DNA of 64,000 nucleotides from Bathynomus jamesi (GCA_023014485.1 JAJOZX010001865.1:175001-239000), one strand, 5' to 3'; counted from the first letter of the stretch, positions 21,646 to 33,120 are shown. Translations and numbers: made by a program. Notes: a model not told the origin generated them from the sequence alone.

Positions 21646-21651
<6 letters not shown>

Positions 21652-21704
<53 letters not shown>
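21652..21704. repeat. (TA)n microsatellite
   Basis: TA run at the right end of the hAT-like element, marking the start of the Polinton right terminal repeat. Confidence 0.95.
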
Positions 21705-21706
<2 letters not shown>

Positions 21707-22055
21707 TATTTATGCCTTCTAAGCCAACTTGCTGATTAAGCCAACTGGCGGATTTCGAGTTCTAAGTCAGGTGTTGCTATCTTTAGCCCTCATTGAGCTT
21801 CTGCCTCTCGCAGAAGCTGGATAGTCTCTTCCTCTCTCTCCTCCTCTCTCTCTTAGGTTAGGTATACCCCTTTGGAGGGGTGAGGCCGTCCCAACTTATT
21901 CCCCAAAGAGGTTAGGTGAACTTCCCCGGCTTGCTGGGGGAGTCGCGACACTTGGGGAGGAGAGTCTTGCAACAAGGAGAGTGGGTTGGCACTGGCGCTC
22001 ATTTGATCAACATTGCAATTGCATATGCACTCTACCATTTTGCGGGCATACTACT
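21704..22055 (-). repeat. Right terminal inverted repeat of Polinton copy 1
   Basis: Inverse partner of 3402-3766. From the outside inward: CATACTACT end, a GATCAACATTGCAATTGCATATG region, GGGGAG tracts, CCTAACCTAAGAGAGAG, and CAGTTGGCTTA/GTTGGCTTAGAAGGC. TSD GACGTG follows at 22056-22061. Confidence 0.88.
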
Positions 22056-22061
22056 GACGTG

Positions 22062-22493
22062 TGCTGCCATGTTGTTGTTACGTATACGATCTTCCTCTGC
22101 CATTTTTGTTACATAGTAAATAAAAGTGTTCACGGAATTGTGACCCCCTCACTGTTTAAGTTAATACTAGTACATTATACTAACCTGAAGGTTAGAGACT
22201 CCGGTCGGACTTCAAATTTCAATGGTTGAGGCACTTCTCTGGATCTCCCTTTTTGGAGTAGTGGTTTAGATATCTCATAAAGCTGTAAGTCCCCTTTGTC
22301 GTATGACCTTAAATTTTACAGAGGTGGTTAGGCAATTCCAAAACTCGTTATTATTATCATTATTATTATTATTCAGCATGATAATGATACTAAACATACT
22401 GCTAAATGCAGTCGAAGGGCACTTGTAACGCAGAAATAATTTGGAATGATGAACAAAATGGAGTGGCTTCCGCAAAACCCCTACTTCGAGAAA
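22062..22493. other. Unannotated flank right of Polinton copy 1
   Basis: No gene or repeat recognised apart from a short imperfect (TAT)n run near 22350-22370. Confidence 0.5.
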
Positions 22494-22757
22494 AGCTGAA
22501 TCAGATTATTTTGAAGGGAAAAGAAGAAAAAACACAACCAATATTTACAGATAAGCTTTGAATATACAATTCGGGAAACATATCCCCCCCCCAACAAATC
22601 TATGGAAAGCGTACTGAAAAATTTTGCAATTTTCAAGTACACTTTCCATAGATTTTTCTTCGACAAAATTTTTTCAGCAAATGTACAGTACATATCAGTT
22701 TGTCTGTAAATGTTGGTTGTGTTTTTTATTCTTTTCGCTTCGATATAATCAGATTCA
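22494..22757. repeat. Foldback repeat with about 65-bp arms
   Basis: AGCTGAATCAGATTATTTTG...ACACAACCAATATTTACAGA at 22494-22558 recurs inverted at 22693-22757 with few differences. A second inner inverted pair (CTATGGAAAGCGTACT / its inverse) lies at about 22600 and 22640. No target duplication found; MITE-like. Confidence 0.75.
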
Positions 22758-22883
22758 GCTCTGTCAAAATAATTTATAATTGGTTGGAAAGTATCTTTAT
22801 GTCACGCCTCCTCCTAGAGACGCTTTAGTCGTTTAGCGTCACCCTCACAATACAGAAAAAGACCCAAAAGACTGAGGCGAGCA

Positions 22884-23291
22884 CAGAGCCGGATTTAGCA
22901 GTATGGGGGCCCTGGTGCAACTGGCATGCGGGGTCCCTCATAGGTACAGAATAAAACCCTTTTGGGTTGCAAGTGACTGATAGACATTTTCTCCTTAAAT
23001 GCAATTGCTAGCAAATAATTTATTGTTTTCAGTATATTACAGTTGTAAACAACAAAATATAGACAAATCATCAAAAAACTAAACGATTCATCTTGCTTGA
23101 AGGTCTACGGTGAGAGGTAAGCAATGTGCAAAGTTACAATTTATCTTACAAACTAATTACAGAGACTAGATTAATTTACAGAATTGTCGTTCTTGTTTTT
23201 CTAGCAGCAAATTCGCTTATACTAAGAGGCCAAAGATTTTGTGGGGGCTTGGTGCATCTGCACCACTTGCACCATGGTAAATCCGGCTCTG
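22884..23291. mobile_element. hAT-type MITE (408 bp)
   Basis: Ends CAGAGCCGGATTTA / inverse, with perfect 8-bp duplication GGCGAGCA (22876-22883, 23292-23299). Both ends are GC-rich, reading GGGGGCCCTGGTGCA and GGTGCATCTGCACC, and the interior is AT-rich. No coding sequence. Confidence 0.94.
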
Positions 23292-23562
23292 GGCGAGCAA
23301 ATTGATTCACGCGTCACCTGAACCACGGCAGGCAGGTTCTCAGTTCGTGTGGCTAACGTCAAGACACGATATTAAGGGGTTTGGCTGTAGAATGGCGAAC
23401 GTGTTGGTGTTTAATTCAATTTTGCCCAATTGTAGAAATTATATTTAGGAATTAATTTACTTTTTCACACTTCAAACTTATTCCTTTTAATAAAACTATT
23501 TAATAAAGAATTATAATGTGTACACTTATGGATGAAAGATACTCACTGGCATAAATATAATA

Positions 23563-23774
23563 GGTGCTACTGTAGTATGCGGTCTACCTACGATTCGGCG
23601 GTCTACGTTTTAATTATAGCTTCTTATCTTGTTTACTAATTGTTTGTTTACATCCCATTGTCAATCGCCCTTGACGATTGGTTAGGTTTAGTCATGATAT
23701 TTTCGTTAGTTTTAACGAAAATATCATGATTAAACCTAACCAATCGTAGGTAGACCGCATACTACAGTAGCACC
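23563..23774. mobile_element. Palindromic foldback MITE (212 bp)
   Basis: Outer arms GGTGCTACTGTAGTATGCGG... (33 bp) are perfect inverses. ATATAATA flanks both sides (23555-23562, 23775-23782), an 8-bp duplication. The core is a second hairpin, CGATTGGTTAGGTTTAGT...TTCGTTAG, also present in the foldback at 38820-39310. Confidence 0.85.
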
Positions 23775-23787
23775 ATATAATAGGTTA

Positions 23788-24312
23788 ATATTCCGCCGAA
23801 CACATCACCTAAACCTTAGAAAAACAACATATTCAGAATCCATGTAAAAATAATGAAAGAAAATGTTTCATATGCTGTGCAAATGAATATATTAATAAGA
23901 TCAAAAAGTAATAATTAATATGTTATCTAATCAAAACTAGTAGCTGAAAGTATTGGCAGCAAATAATTGTCATTTTCTATATGGTTTATTTAATTGCATT
24001 TTCCTGTTTCACACACTTCGCTGGTGAAATTTAGTTTACAGGAATTAGTTTGTTAGATTAGGTTAGATTACAATAAAGAAAATGAAATTACATACCAGAA
24101 AATATTTATTTGATATAACTTACTTTGAGGCGTTTTAACAGAATTTGGCATCCATTTTTTGTGAAACTGAGCAGCTTTAGAGCTGTACATTTCTCCGAAA
24201 AAAAATTACAGTATTTATCTCAAAACCTGTTCAGTTGTACAAAAAACGGATACCAGATTCTGTTAAAACATATTACAATATGTAATTTCTGGTGATGTGT
24301 TCTGCGGAATTT
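23788..24312. repeat. Nested inverted repeats, candidate foldback element
   Basis: Outer pair: ATTCCGCCGAACACATCACC near 23791 with its inverse near 24291. Inner pair: GTTTTAACAGAATTTGGCATCC (24130-24172) with its inverse (24228-24268). No clear duplication at the ends. No coding sequence. Confidence 0.55.
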
Positions 24313-24606
24313 TAACATACAATAATTTAAAAGTACGTGCTAAAAGATAAATGACCATCACATAATAATATTCTCGACAGTTGAAAACAAATCTTAACCC
24401 TAACAACAACAAATAAGCAAATAGTTCACTAGTACTTACTGTCTATGAGTAGTTACCTTAACAAGTAGTTCACTGGCACTTAACTATTCAGAATTGGCAA
24501 ATCTGGTTACATTCACAGAGAAATGTTTGTGAATCCTTTAATGTGACTGGCGTTCATGCTCGACAGGTCCCAAAGCCCGAGAAGTTGTCAGACTAGCCTT
24601 GCTGGC

Positions 24607-27600
24607 TAGGGCGGATCGAAAATGAGGTTTTTAAACCTTTTTTCGAAATTCAAATATGGCTAGTGCGGAAAATATGTGGGTGCTATAGATAATGACTGTG
24701 CATAAATATTAGTCCTGCGAAATTATATCTTCAGGTGCCACAAAGCCGTCGAAGAAAGTGAAATATAATGATTTTCTTATATTCTGCATTAGTACAATAA
24801 CTGAAACTTACTTGTTATTATTATATATTAAGTGTTCCAATTACCAAAATAGTTACTGAATTACGCAGCTCTTAGTTTATTTAGATCAATGTTCTTTTGA
24901 TTAATGATCTAAATAATCCAGAACTCACCACGAGGAGGTGGCTGCGTGTCGAGCTCCACCCATGCCCTCCCAACCACCCATCCTTGCGCATGTTTTTTTC
25001 TATTAACGTTTTATTTAAACTTTATATTCAGCTTTACTTTCGAATGATGGCATTTTTTTTCGTGACTGAAGTGTTCATCTTATGAAGCCATCTCGCGCGT
25101 TCAATCCAAATACTTTTGATGATGCATCAGTCACTAATTTTACCATTCTTTCTACTACTTGTGTATGACAAGAGAATTTCTCGAATGGAGGGGTACTCTT
25201 GTTTTCTATGAATTCTTCAATCTCATTTTCTGTCAGTGTCTTGTCACAGGTGGTTCAGTGACAATGCATTTTTGCCAATTAATTAAATCAGTATAATCAG
25301 TAGCTTCAAATTGAATAACAGGTACTGTGAAACGCCTCACAACGTTTTCCTTGTTTGTTTGCCTTGCTTTCTTTATTCGCCTCCACGCTAATTCTCTAAT
25401 GGCGCTGCGGTCATCATGAATCATTGATGCTAGAATATTTTCTGGATTTGCACAAAATATGCATTTCTTTGTATGACAGGGTTTACAATATCCTTTACTT
25501 CGTCATTCAGTGTTCTTGTTAGTTCAATAGTTTTGAAAACATGTTTTGAGCCATTGACAAAAGACGTACTTTGCTTAATAGAAAACCACATTGGGATGTA
25601 GACCTTCATTATAAAAGAAGCAATGTTCATGAGGTTCTCAGATGGACTTACAGTTGAAACGTATAGACGAAGCAAACGATTTGCTGTAGCCAGCCATCGT
25701 GAATGTGCCATTTTGCCTGGACTACGATGAGCAAGATCTGGAGAGCAATATCCCTTTGTTATGGCCTGATGAATATCAATTAGATATTTTTGGTCGGTGC
25801 TAAGATCTTCACAGTCTACAGTTGGTTCCTCAGCATCAATCCTTTCAAACTCGACAATAGGAAGACTCTCACAGTTCTCTAATTCCATGCCAATAGGACC
25901 GGTGAATCCGCGGGGGCCAGATGTTTTTCCATCCACCTTTGCAACTAAATGGCGTAATGGCAATTCATTGGCATGGAGCTGGCACACTAAATGTTGAACT
26001 GGCTTCTTCAGCTTCAATTCTATAAGCCTTATAACGCCTCCCTTTTCTCCAGTGTTGACTGCTGCACCATCGCATCCAATGGCAACAAGGTTTTCCAGGT
26101 TCATGTCATTATTTCCAATATACTCAAACATTCCTTTACATATTTCTTCAGCTGATCCAGAATTCACAGAATAATGGCCCAAATAATCTGAACCAGGTTC
26201 TCTCACTAAAGTGATATGTTCTTCTGTTACCTTCTTTGATATACTTTGGACTTTTTTTTCTTGGAAGAGTGTAGAATCTTTTCGACCATCAAAATAGATT
26301 CCTCTGATTGGGACCTGATTTTGATCTTTCATAATTTCTGATCTCTTCTTTTGTCTTTCTCTTCTGATTTTACTCCTATCCACTACTTCAGATGTATTGT
26401 CAATAGAAACTTCTCCAATATCTTGCAATACTGCACAAACAATGAATGCTGCAGCTCGATCTGAAACTGCAGTCCTGTCACAAGCAGTAGCCACTGAAGG
26501 TAGATTTGTAGTTTTCCTTTTCTTGAATAATTGTTCTTCAGGTTGTTCGAGCTTTCTCTTCGAGCTAACTGGCTCTGGAAATGTATCGTCTGATATTTCA
26601 CCAGATTCACTTTCACTGTTTGATGTCGATGATGATAATTCAACATTTGTATCCTGCAATTTCTCCTGTGAAGATTCTTTGGTGAGCCTCACAGCTTCTT
26701 TTTGCTTTCTTAGCAACGTAGATGCTTTTTTCTTTGAGAGTGTAATATCTACTCTATCAATAAACAGTTTTCTTTCACTCCTTTGATCTAAGAGGAACGT
26801 CACTTCTTCCTTTGGAACCGTTTTTTCTTTGGGACAAGAACATTGTGTTAGTACTTTGCACTTGCACGCTGCAATGTCAAAAAGTTTCGTGTGTGCTTCT
26901 TTTTTGAACATATCAATCTTTGCTTTGTAAGCTTCAGAATTTTTTCTGCTTTGGTATGGCTTCATAATGACACGATACTTTTCGTGGTAGCTTCTGAACA
27001 TTGTTTAATTCGCCTGTTTGACAGAATTGGGACGGAAGCACTTTCCCAAATTGTTTTCAATTTATCAACAACTTGTTCTAATATTTGAGATATTGAAGGA
27101 TCTTTATTGGTATTCTGTTTCAAATCGTTTCTTACAAACAAGTAATATTTAAAAACTCCTTCGTATGTAGGAAGATTCCTGTGCCACAAATCTTCCCCCA
27201 TACCAAACATGGGGCACTCAGTTGAGGCCCTGGTTGATTTTGCACAAACTCGAGACATTTTAAAAGTATACAAATCTGAAAAAGAAAGAGCTAATATCAA
27301 TTATACGTTAATTTCAGTTAATAGTACATGGCAAACTTAGGGCAACACAATACAGAAATGCAAAATATATAAGAAATATAGTTTAGACTATCTGAGTAAC
27401 GCCAACAACAGAACACCCACCTGCTACGAGAGCGACAGCTACACTGAACCGAGGTACTCACGTGACAGCTGAGTGAGCTGACTATAGAAAACTGTTTTTA
27501 GAGAATAGAAACTTTTTTTAAAGGTTGACTGAGCTATTTTTATACAAGTGTGAATAAATTCTTGTCTATTGTGCATCGTGGACTCTTCCGTAATTATTGG

Positions 27601-27768
27601 TTAAAATCTGCTTTTTTCAATTTTTTTCAATATTGAAGGTCATTGTGGCACCTGAAGATATTAATGTTATGATTTTAAATTTATACCAGCTTATTTCCTC
27701 ACTACTCCACACATTTTCCATACTAGCCAATTTGAAAATTCGAAAAATGAGTTTTTCACTCCGCCCTA
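24607..27768 (-). mobile_element. hAT-like DNA transposon 3 (TAGGGCGG ends)
   Basis: The ends TAGGGCGG...CCGCCCTA are flanked by a perfect 8-bp duplication TTGCTGGC (24599-24606, 27769-27776). Imperfect inverted repeats of more than 130 bp share TGGCTAGT.(C/T)GGAAAAT.TGTGG and ATATCTTCAGGTGCCACA. It carries a minus-strand transposase with two frameshifts and is the most complete member of its group here. Confidence 0.95.
25084..27258 (-). pseudogene. Transposase of hAT-like element 3
   Basis: Starts ATG at 27256-27258 (MSRVCAKS). N-terminus: LPTYEGVFKYYLFVRNDL...ILSNRRIKQ. Middle (25430-27001): acidic Ser-rich linker, then IYFDGRKDSTL (first Asp), IGCDGAAVNTG (second Asp), CQLHANELPLRH (C-x2-H), and HSRWLATANRLLRLY (RW). 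C-terminus (25233-25424): SMIHDDRSAIRELAWRRI and FEATDYTDLINW. Single-base frameshifts near 26990 and 25470 break an otherwise long gene of about 700 residues. Element 4 aligns over most of the core. Confidence 0.85.
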
Positions 27769-27776
27769 TTGCTGGC

Positions 27777-29478
27777 TATCCAAAGAATCGCCGTAACACT
27801 CTATTCAGCAAACCGTTTATATGTCCAGAAAGTTTTGGGTTTCAAACTTAATTTGTAGCTCCCAAGCAAGCAGCCTAAAAATAAAAATATATCGCAAGCA
27901 CATATTTTCTTAAAATTAAACTTAGCTGTTCAGATTATTACATATAGATACCCATTACTTTTATGGAACATTAAACACTAGATATTAAATACCCATAATT
28001 ATAATATACACATTTATAGCAAAGTAATTTATAATCACAGATACATACACAACTTCTCAAAACTGCAAAATAAAATTATCTCCCCCACAAGAGGTTGCAA
28101 AAATAACCGTTTTTTCAATTAATTTTCACACTTCTTATTTCCAGAAATGATACCATTCATGGCAAATCTTTGAAAATCAAGCACAAATCCTTCTCTCGCA
28201 AGCTTATTTTAAATTAAAAACTTCTTACGCGCATACAGGGTTACCAATCATTCATTCATACACTTCCACACAAAGGCACAACTTACATTCTGACGTCACG
28301 CAAACCAACCCATACCCTATAACAACGTTCCTTTCCACAAAAATAAAAAAAAACATTTCTCTCATCTTTACCCACCTGTCACTCCCACACTCCTATTAAT
28401 TAATGCAGGATAATGTTTGTTGAGAATTATTATGTGATATTTATATTTGTTTTATATAATGTTTTCATATCATTGAAATGTAAATATGCTTTTTTCTTTT
28501 GAACTTAAGTAGTAAACATGAGTTTTAATACCTAATTATTTAATTATATGGTTAATGAATCATATGTAATGTCTTTTTATCGTAGTAAGCCCGTGATGTT
28601 CATTTTTAACTGTCATTATTATTATTTTTTAAGTATTTTATGTAATTCATTCATTTCTAGTTTCCACTCTGATTTTCACAATTTTTAGAACAATTTAATT
28701 TTAAGATTTAATATATAGAACCTACGTATATATATACACACACTGTATAGTACTGTTAAGTGCGAAATGGCCTTTCCATATAAATTCGTATTAAAGTTGT
28801 TAATTTTGTATCACTTTCATTTAAACGATTTAATAATAAATAACCTATACTAATGTAGCGAATAATACGTCCCTTCTGATACGCTTTTCAATATTGTCTT
28901 TGCTATTGTATTAGGTACTATGCACACATTTAAAAGACCCCGTAAGAGGATTGAAATTTTTGTCATATGAAATTGTTGCTTTCATGCTTTGGTATATGTC
29001 TACGTCATAAAATACTTTCATGTGGGTTATAATGGGAAAGGGAAGAACGAAACACACTGAAAATATATTTTTGGTTATCCCAACACGAGTGTTGTTGAGG
29101 ATATTATTGTTTATTTAAGTTGATATTAACCATCCCTGTCGTTACTCCTGCTACAAGGGAATGAATGTAATAACAACAATGAGTTTGCATATTTTGGAAA
29201 AGGACTGATAAAGTAATAGAAGAATTTCTTGAAAATTTGGATTAGTTGATTTCAGGGTCAAATTTAAAAGTATATAAGATTTTCTATACTATTGTAGTAA
29301 CATGGAAAAACGATTATTCAAATATTAATCTAAACAATAAAAAGTAAAAATCATTTGTTTAATTCTATAAACAATAATTATGTGTACATAGAATATCTAT
29401 GATATGTAAAAATAAAAATAAATTAGTTACCCTTCCGTTATAAAAATATAAAGTACCAATGTAACCAAATGAATATTT
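27777..29478. other. AT-rich intergenic DNA without recognisable features
   Basis: About 1.7 kb of low-GC sequence with no long open frame, no inverted repeats I could match and no known element. Host gene introns or old decayed repeats are both possible. Confidence 0.6.
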
Positions 29479-29486
29479 ACTGTACT

Positions 29487-30332
29487 CAGTGGTTAATTTG
29501 TGCCGGAACGCACCGGAACGACGTTCTGGCACTTATGTTCGGCCTGTTATGTTTGTATAAAGTATTTCTTGCACTGATTGTCTCACTGAAAATATTTACT
29601 AACAAATACAAGTATTTTTGTACTTTTCATAAGTGAAAAATTTTCAACGTATTCAGTAACAATAAAGAAGTTATAACTGTGATAGTCTCTTTATCAATGT
29701 TTAGTGTGAAAAAAATTCTGTAATGTGTAGTGTTCTTGCATGAATGGATATAATTACAGATCTATGGTACTTCCATGTATATCATTTCAAGCATTTTCCT
29801 AGGCATTCTCTATATGCCTGACATTCTATACTGAGTAAACAAATTGATTAGAGCATACTTTGTCAAAATTAAATATTTCTAGAATTGTGGATATTATGAA
29901 ACTGGAAATATGCGATTCACTATTGATTCTATCAGTTTCTATGTAAAATAGTTATTTTTTGTTCTTAAGGTTTATTAAATTATGAAATTGATCATAAAAA
30001 GATAAAGAGGAATGTAAGGTGAATACCTAAAATAAATATATTTCACACATACTATGTGTATGAAAACATTGGATGAGGTCTGTTGAATGAAACAGCGCCA
30101 CGAAATAGCATTTAGAAGCACCCTGATAGAAAATTTTCTTGGGGGAAGACCCCCCTGAGCAGGAGGGAGATACTACCTCCTGTAACCTCCGCGCGCTCCG
30201 TGCACCGTGCTCCTACGGGCCACTGCGCAACTATGCATATCGCCCGCCGCGCGGGCTCGGTCGGCTGCTTCGGAGCCTATGCCTTCTGCTCACTAGCGTT
30301 CCACCACTTCTTTTTTTACAAGTTAAGCACTG
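29487..30332. mobile_element. Non-autonomous hAT element (846 bp)
   Basis: Ends CAGTGGTTAATTTGT and, inverted, CAGTGCTTAACTTGT, with perfect 8-bp duplication ACTGTACT (29479-29486, 30333-30340). The right third (30139-30300) is GC-rich with CCCCC, CGCGCG and CGCCCGCCGCGCGG, a common feature of one hAT family. The open frame there looks like a by-product of GC content. No transposase motif remains. Confidence 0.92.
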
Positions 30333-30340
30333 ACTGTACT

Positions 30341-30670
30341 GATGTGATGTATTTCTATTTACTTTTTATATAAAAGTTCCTAAGTTTATTCATTAAAGTT
30401 TTTAAGTGATTTAACCACTTCGACAAGGTTTATATCCTCTTTGTAGGAAAGTAGCCATAGCGTATCCTCAGCGATAATAAATAGTTCTCTTTTTCCAATT
30501 CGTGAGAAGGTGTCAGTGGTTCTACCGTTGGCATATGTTATCACTTTTTAAGGGAATACATGTCTTCTTGTATAGTTCGTAGACTCTGGTGGTTCTTATT
30601 CCCAAAACTACAGTGAGAACTTGTTTACCCAACTGAGCATGTTTGGTTTAAGGCCGGACATATAACAGTG
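30341..30670. other. Non-coding flank left of Polinton copy 2
   Basis: No gene or repeat recognised. Confidence 0.5.
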
Positions 30671-30676
30671 TGCCTG

Positions 30677-30975
30677 AGTAGTATGACCGAAAAATGGGAG
30701 AGTACAAATCAATTGCAATGTTGATCAATTGTTGCAAAGGGGGGGGAGAGTGTTTAGTCCCCAAGCTGCATGAAGAGGGGAGAGGGGGTTTGTCCGGGAG
30801 AATGACCTCCCCCCAAAAGCGGTTCCCTAACCTAGGAAGGTAACCTGAGAGAGGAGAGAGATGTTCTTGCTGGCATATCGCATCATATACTGGACCTCGT
30901 GGCCTCAGCAGTTGGCTTAGAAGTCTTAACCAGCCAGTTGGTTTAATCTGGGTTAGAAGGCTTAATCAGGAGGAA
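30677..30975 (+). repeat. Left terminal inverted repeat of Polinton copy 2
   Basis: Pairs with 52565-52925. Shared words include GATCAATTGTTGCAAAGGGGGG, TTAGTCCCCAAGCTGCATGAAG, GACCTCCCCCCAAAA and CATATCGCATCA.ATACTGGACCTC. Identity to its partner looks higher than between the two arms of copy 1. Confidence 0.9.
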
Positions 30976-31043
30976 TATATATATATATATATGAGAATTA
31001 TCCGCGCAAGATGAGAGCGAAAGAACGAAACAAATGAAAAAAT

Positions 31044-31120
31044 GAGATACCCACCCAGGAATCGAACCCGGGATCTTCCGATTGCCGGTCAGATATGATA
31101 ACCACTACACCACAGGCCTC
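31044..31120 (-). tRNA. tRNA-like head, unit 1 (pseudo-tRNA)
   Basis: Anticodon-arm TCTGA/TCGGA pairs around loop CCGGCAA (central triplet GGC, Ala-type, but C instead of U before it). The T-arm pairs around TTCGATT. The acceptor ends pair poorly, so this is probably a SINE-type promoter head, not a working tRNA. This unit differs by GAGATACCCACCCAGG at its 3' side. Confidence 0.55.
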
Positions 31121-31312
31121 ACCCAAACAAATGTCGTAATTCCTCTACATACGCACAGAAACCAATGCCCCAAAGGGGCACCTTCCGCATGCCGTAACAT
31201 TATATACATTATAACTGCAAACACGCAGTATAATTAACGTAAAGAACGACGCTTTGTATATGACAATTATCCGCGCAAGATGAGAGCGAAAGAACGAAAC
31301 AAATGAAAAAAT

Positions 31313-31389
31313 GAGGTACCCACCCGGGAATCGAACCTGGGATCTTCCGATTGCCGGTCAGATATGATAACCACTACACTACAGGCCTC
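31313..31389 (-). tRNA. tRNA-like head, unit 2
   Basis: As unit 1, with one substitution in the T-arm (CCTGG on the plus strand), breaking a stem pair, and the CACTACACTACAGG variant shared only with unit 5. Confidence 0.5.
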
Positions 31390-31579
31390 ACCCAAACAAA
31401 TGTCGTAATTCCTCTACATACGCGCAGAACCAATGCCCCAAAGGGGCACCTTCCGCATGCCGTAACATTATATACATTATAACTGCAAACACGCAGTATA
31501 ATTAACGTAAAGAACGACGCTTTGTATAGGAGAATTACCCGCGCAAGATGAGAGCGAAAGAACGAAACAAATGAAAAAT

Positions 31580-31656
31580 GAGGTACCCACCCGGGAATCG
31601 AACCCGGGATCTTCCGATTGCCGGTCAGATATGATAACCACTACACCACAGGCCTC
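31580..31656 (-). tRNA. tRNA-like head, unit 3
   Basis: Intact A and B boxes; its unit carries the TAGGAGAATTACCC junction variant shared with unit 6. Confidence 0.5.
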
Positions 31657-31848
31657 ACCCAAACAAATGTCGTAATTCCTCTACATACGCGCAGAAACCA
31701 ATGCCCCAAAGGGGCACCTCCCGCATGCCGTAACATTATATACATTATAACTGCAAACACGCAGTATAATTAACGTAAAGAACGACGCTTTGTATAGGAG
31801 AATATTCCGCGCAAGATGAGAGCGAAAGAACGAAACAAATGAAAAAAT

Positions 31849-31925
31849 GAGGTACCCACCCGGGAATCGAACCCGGGATCTTCCGATTGCCGGTCAGATA
31901 TGATAACCACTACACCACAGGCCTC
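31849..31925 (-). tRNA. tRNA-like head, unit 4
   Basis: Intact A and B boxes; the unit shares TAGGAGAATATTCC with unit 7. Confidence 0.5.
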
Positions 31926-32114
31926 ACCCAACAAATGTCGTAATTCCTCTACATACGCACAGAAACCAATGCCCCAAAGGGGCACCTCCCGCATGCCGTA
32001 ACATTATATACATTATAACTGCAAACACGCAGTATAAAACGTAAAGAACGACGCTTTGTATATGACAATTATCCGCGCAAGATGAGAGCGAAAGAACGAA
32101 ACAAATGAAAAAAT

Positions 32115-32191
32115 GAGGTACCCACCCGGGAATCGAACCCGGGATCTTCCGATTGCCGGTCAGATATGATAACCACTACACTACAGGCCTC
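32115..32191 (-). tRNA. tRNA-like head, unit 5
   Basis: Shares the CACTACACTACAGG variant and TATGACAATTATCC junction with unit 2. Confidence 0.5.
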
Positions 32192-32383
32192 ACCCAAACA
32201 AATGTCGTAATTCCTCTACATACGCGCAGAAACCAATGCCCCAAAGGGGCACCTTCCGCATGCCGTAACATTATATACATTATAACTGCAAACACGCAGT
32301 ATAATTAACGTAAAGAACGACGCTTTGTATAGGAGAATTACCCGCGCAAGATGAGAGCGAAAGAACGAAACAAATGAAAAAAT

Positions 32384-32460
32384 GAGGTACCCACCCGGGA
32401 ATCGAACCCGGGATCTTCCGATTGCCGGTCAGATATGATAACTACTACACCACAGGCCTC
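32384..32460 (-). tRNA. tRNA-like head, unit 6
   Basis: One private change (ATAACTACTACACC on the plus strand) in the D-arm; otherwise as unit 3. Confidence 0.5.
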
Positions 32461-32652
32461 ACCCAAACAAATGTCGTAATTCCTCTACATACGCGCAGAA
32501 ACCAATGCCCCAAAGGGGCACCTCCCGCATGCCGTAACATTATATACATTATAACTGCAAACACGCAGTATAATTAACGTAAAGAACGACGCTTTGTATA
32601 GGAGAATATTCCGCGCAAGATGAGAGCGAAAGAACGAAACAAATGAAAAAAT

Positions 32653-32729
32653 GAGGTACCCACCCGGGAATCGAACCCGGGATCTTCCGATTGCCGGTCA
32701 GATATGATAACCACTACACCACAGGCCTC
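32653..32729 (-). tRNA. tRNA-like head, unit 7 (last before the inversion)
   Basis: As unit 4. Its body is cut short at about 32774, where the inverted units begin. Confidence 0.5.
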
Positions 32730-32940
32730 ACCCAAACAAATGTCGTAATTCCTCTACATACGCGCAGAAACCATCTCTCATCTTGCGCGGATAATTCTCC
32801 TATACAAAGCGTCGTTCTTTAAGTTAATTATACTGCGTGTTTGCAGTTATAATGTATATAATGTTACGGCATGCGGAAGGTGCCCCTTTGGGGCATTGGT
32901 TTCTGCGCGTATGTAGAGGAATTACGACATTTGTTTGGGT

Positions 32941-33017
32941 GAGGCCTGTGGTGTAGTGGTTATCATATCTGACCGGCAATCGGAAGATCCCGGGTTCGAT
33001 TCCCGGGTGGGTACCTC
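32941..33017 (+). tRNA. tRNA-like head, inverted unit 8
   Basis: Same head on the plus strand: GGCCTGTGGTGTAGTGG at the start and GGTTCGATTCCCGGG near the end. Confidence 0.5.
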
Positions 33018-33120
33018 ATTTTTTCATTTGTTTCGTTCTTTCGCTCTCATCTTGCGCGGATAATTCTCCTATACAAAGCGTCGTTCTTTACGTTAATTAT
33101 ACTGCGTGTTTGCAGTTATA

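Larger units (their letters stand above)
18604..21648 (+). mobile_element. hAT-like DNA transposon 2 (TAGGGTGCATC ends)
   Basis: The left end TAGGGTGCATCAAACGCCC pairs with GGGCGTTTAATGCACCCTA at the right. Inner parts of the repeats share ATTTTAATGTCTATTCTC and CCGGTGGCC. The flanks are ATATATAT on both sides, consistent with an 8-bp duplication but inside (TA)n, so weak evidence alone. A stray inverted copy of the terminal 59 bp sits at 18859-18917. Confidence 0.88.
3402..22055 (+). mobile_element. Polinton/Maverick element, copy 1 (18.65 kb, with nested insertions)
   Basis: Both ends begin 5'-AGTAGTATGCCCGCAAAATG when read inward and are flanked by a perfect 6-bp duplication GACGTG (3396-3401 and 22056-22061). 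AG ends, long inverted repeats and a 6-bp duplication are the hallmarks of Polintons. Gene content agrees: minus-strand PolB and five small ORFs on the left; plus-strand ATPase, pX-like, unknown, integrase and a capsid-like ORF on the right. About 7.7 kb of the length is later insertions (3767-4447, 6167-9021, 17122-17348, 17670-18575, 18604-21648). All genes carry disruptions, so this copy is dead. Confidence 0.95.

Noticed and set aside
30139..30333. GC-rich open frame near the hAT right end
   Set aside because: It runs through the terminal repeat of a non-autonomous hAT with an exact 8-bp duplication. No protein motif.
31044..31120. Functional tRNA-Ala(GGC) gene cluster
   Set aside because: Acceptor ends do not pair, U33 is C, and units are fixed at 267 bp with a conserved non-tRNA body. 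A tRNA-derived repeat fits better.
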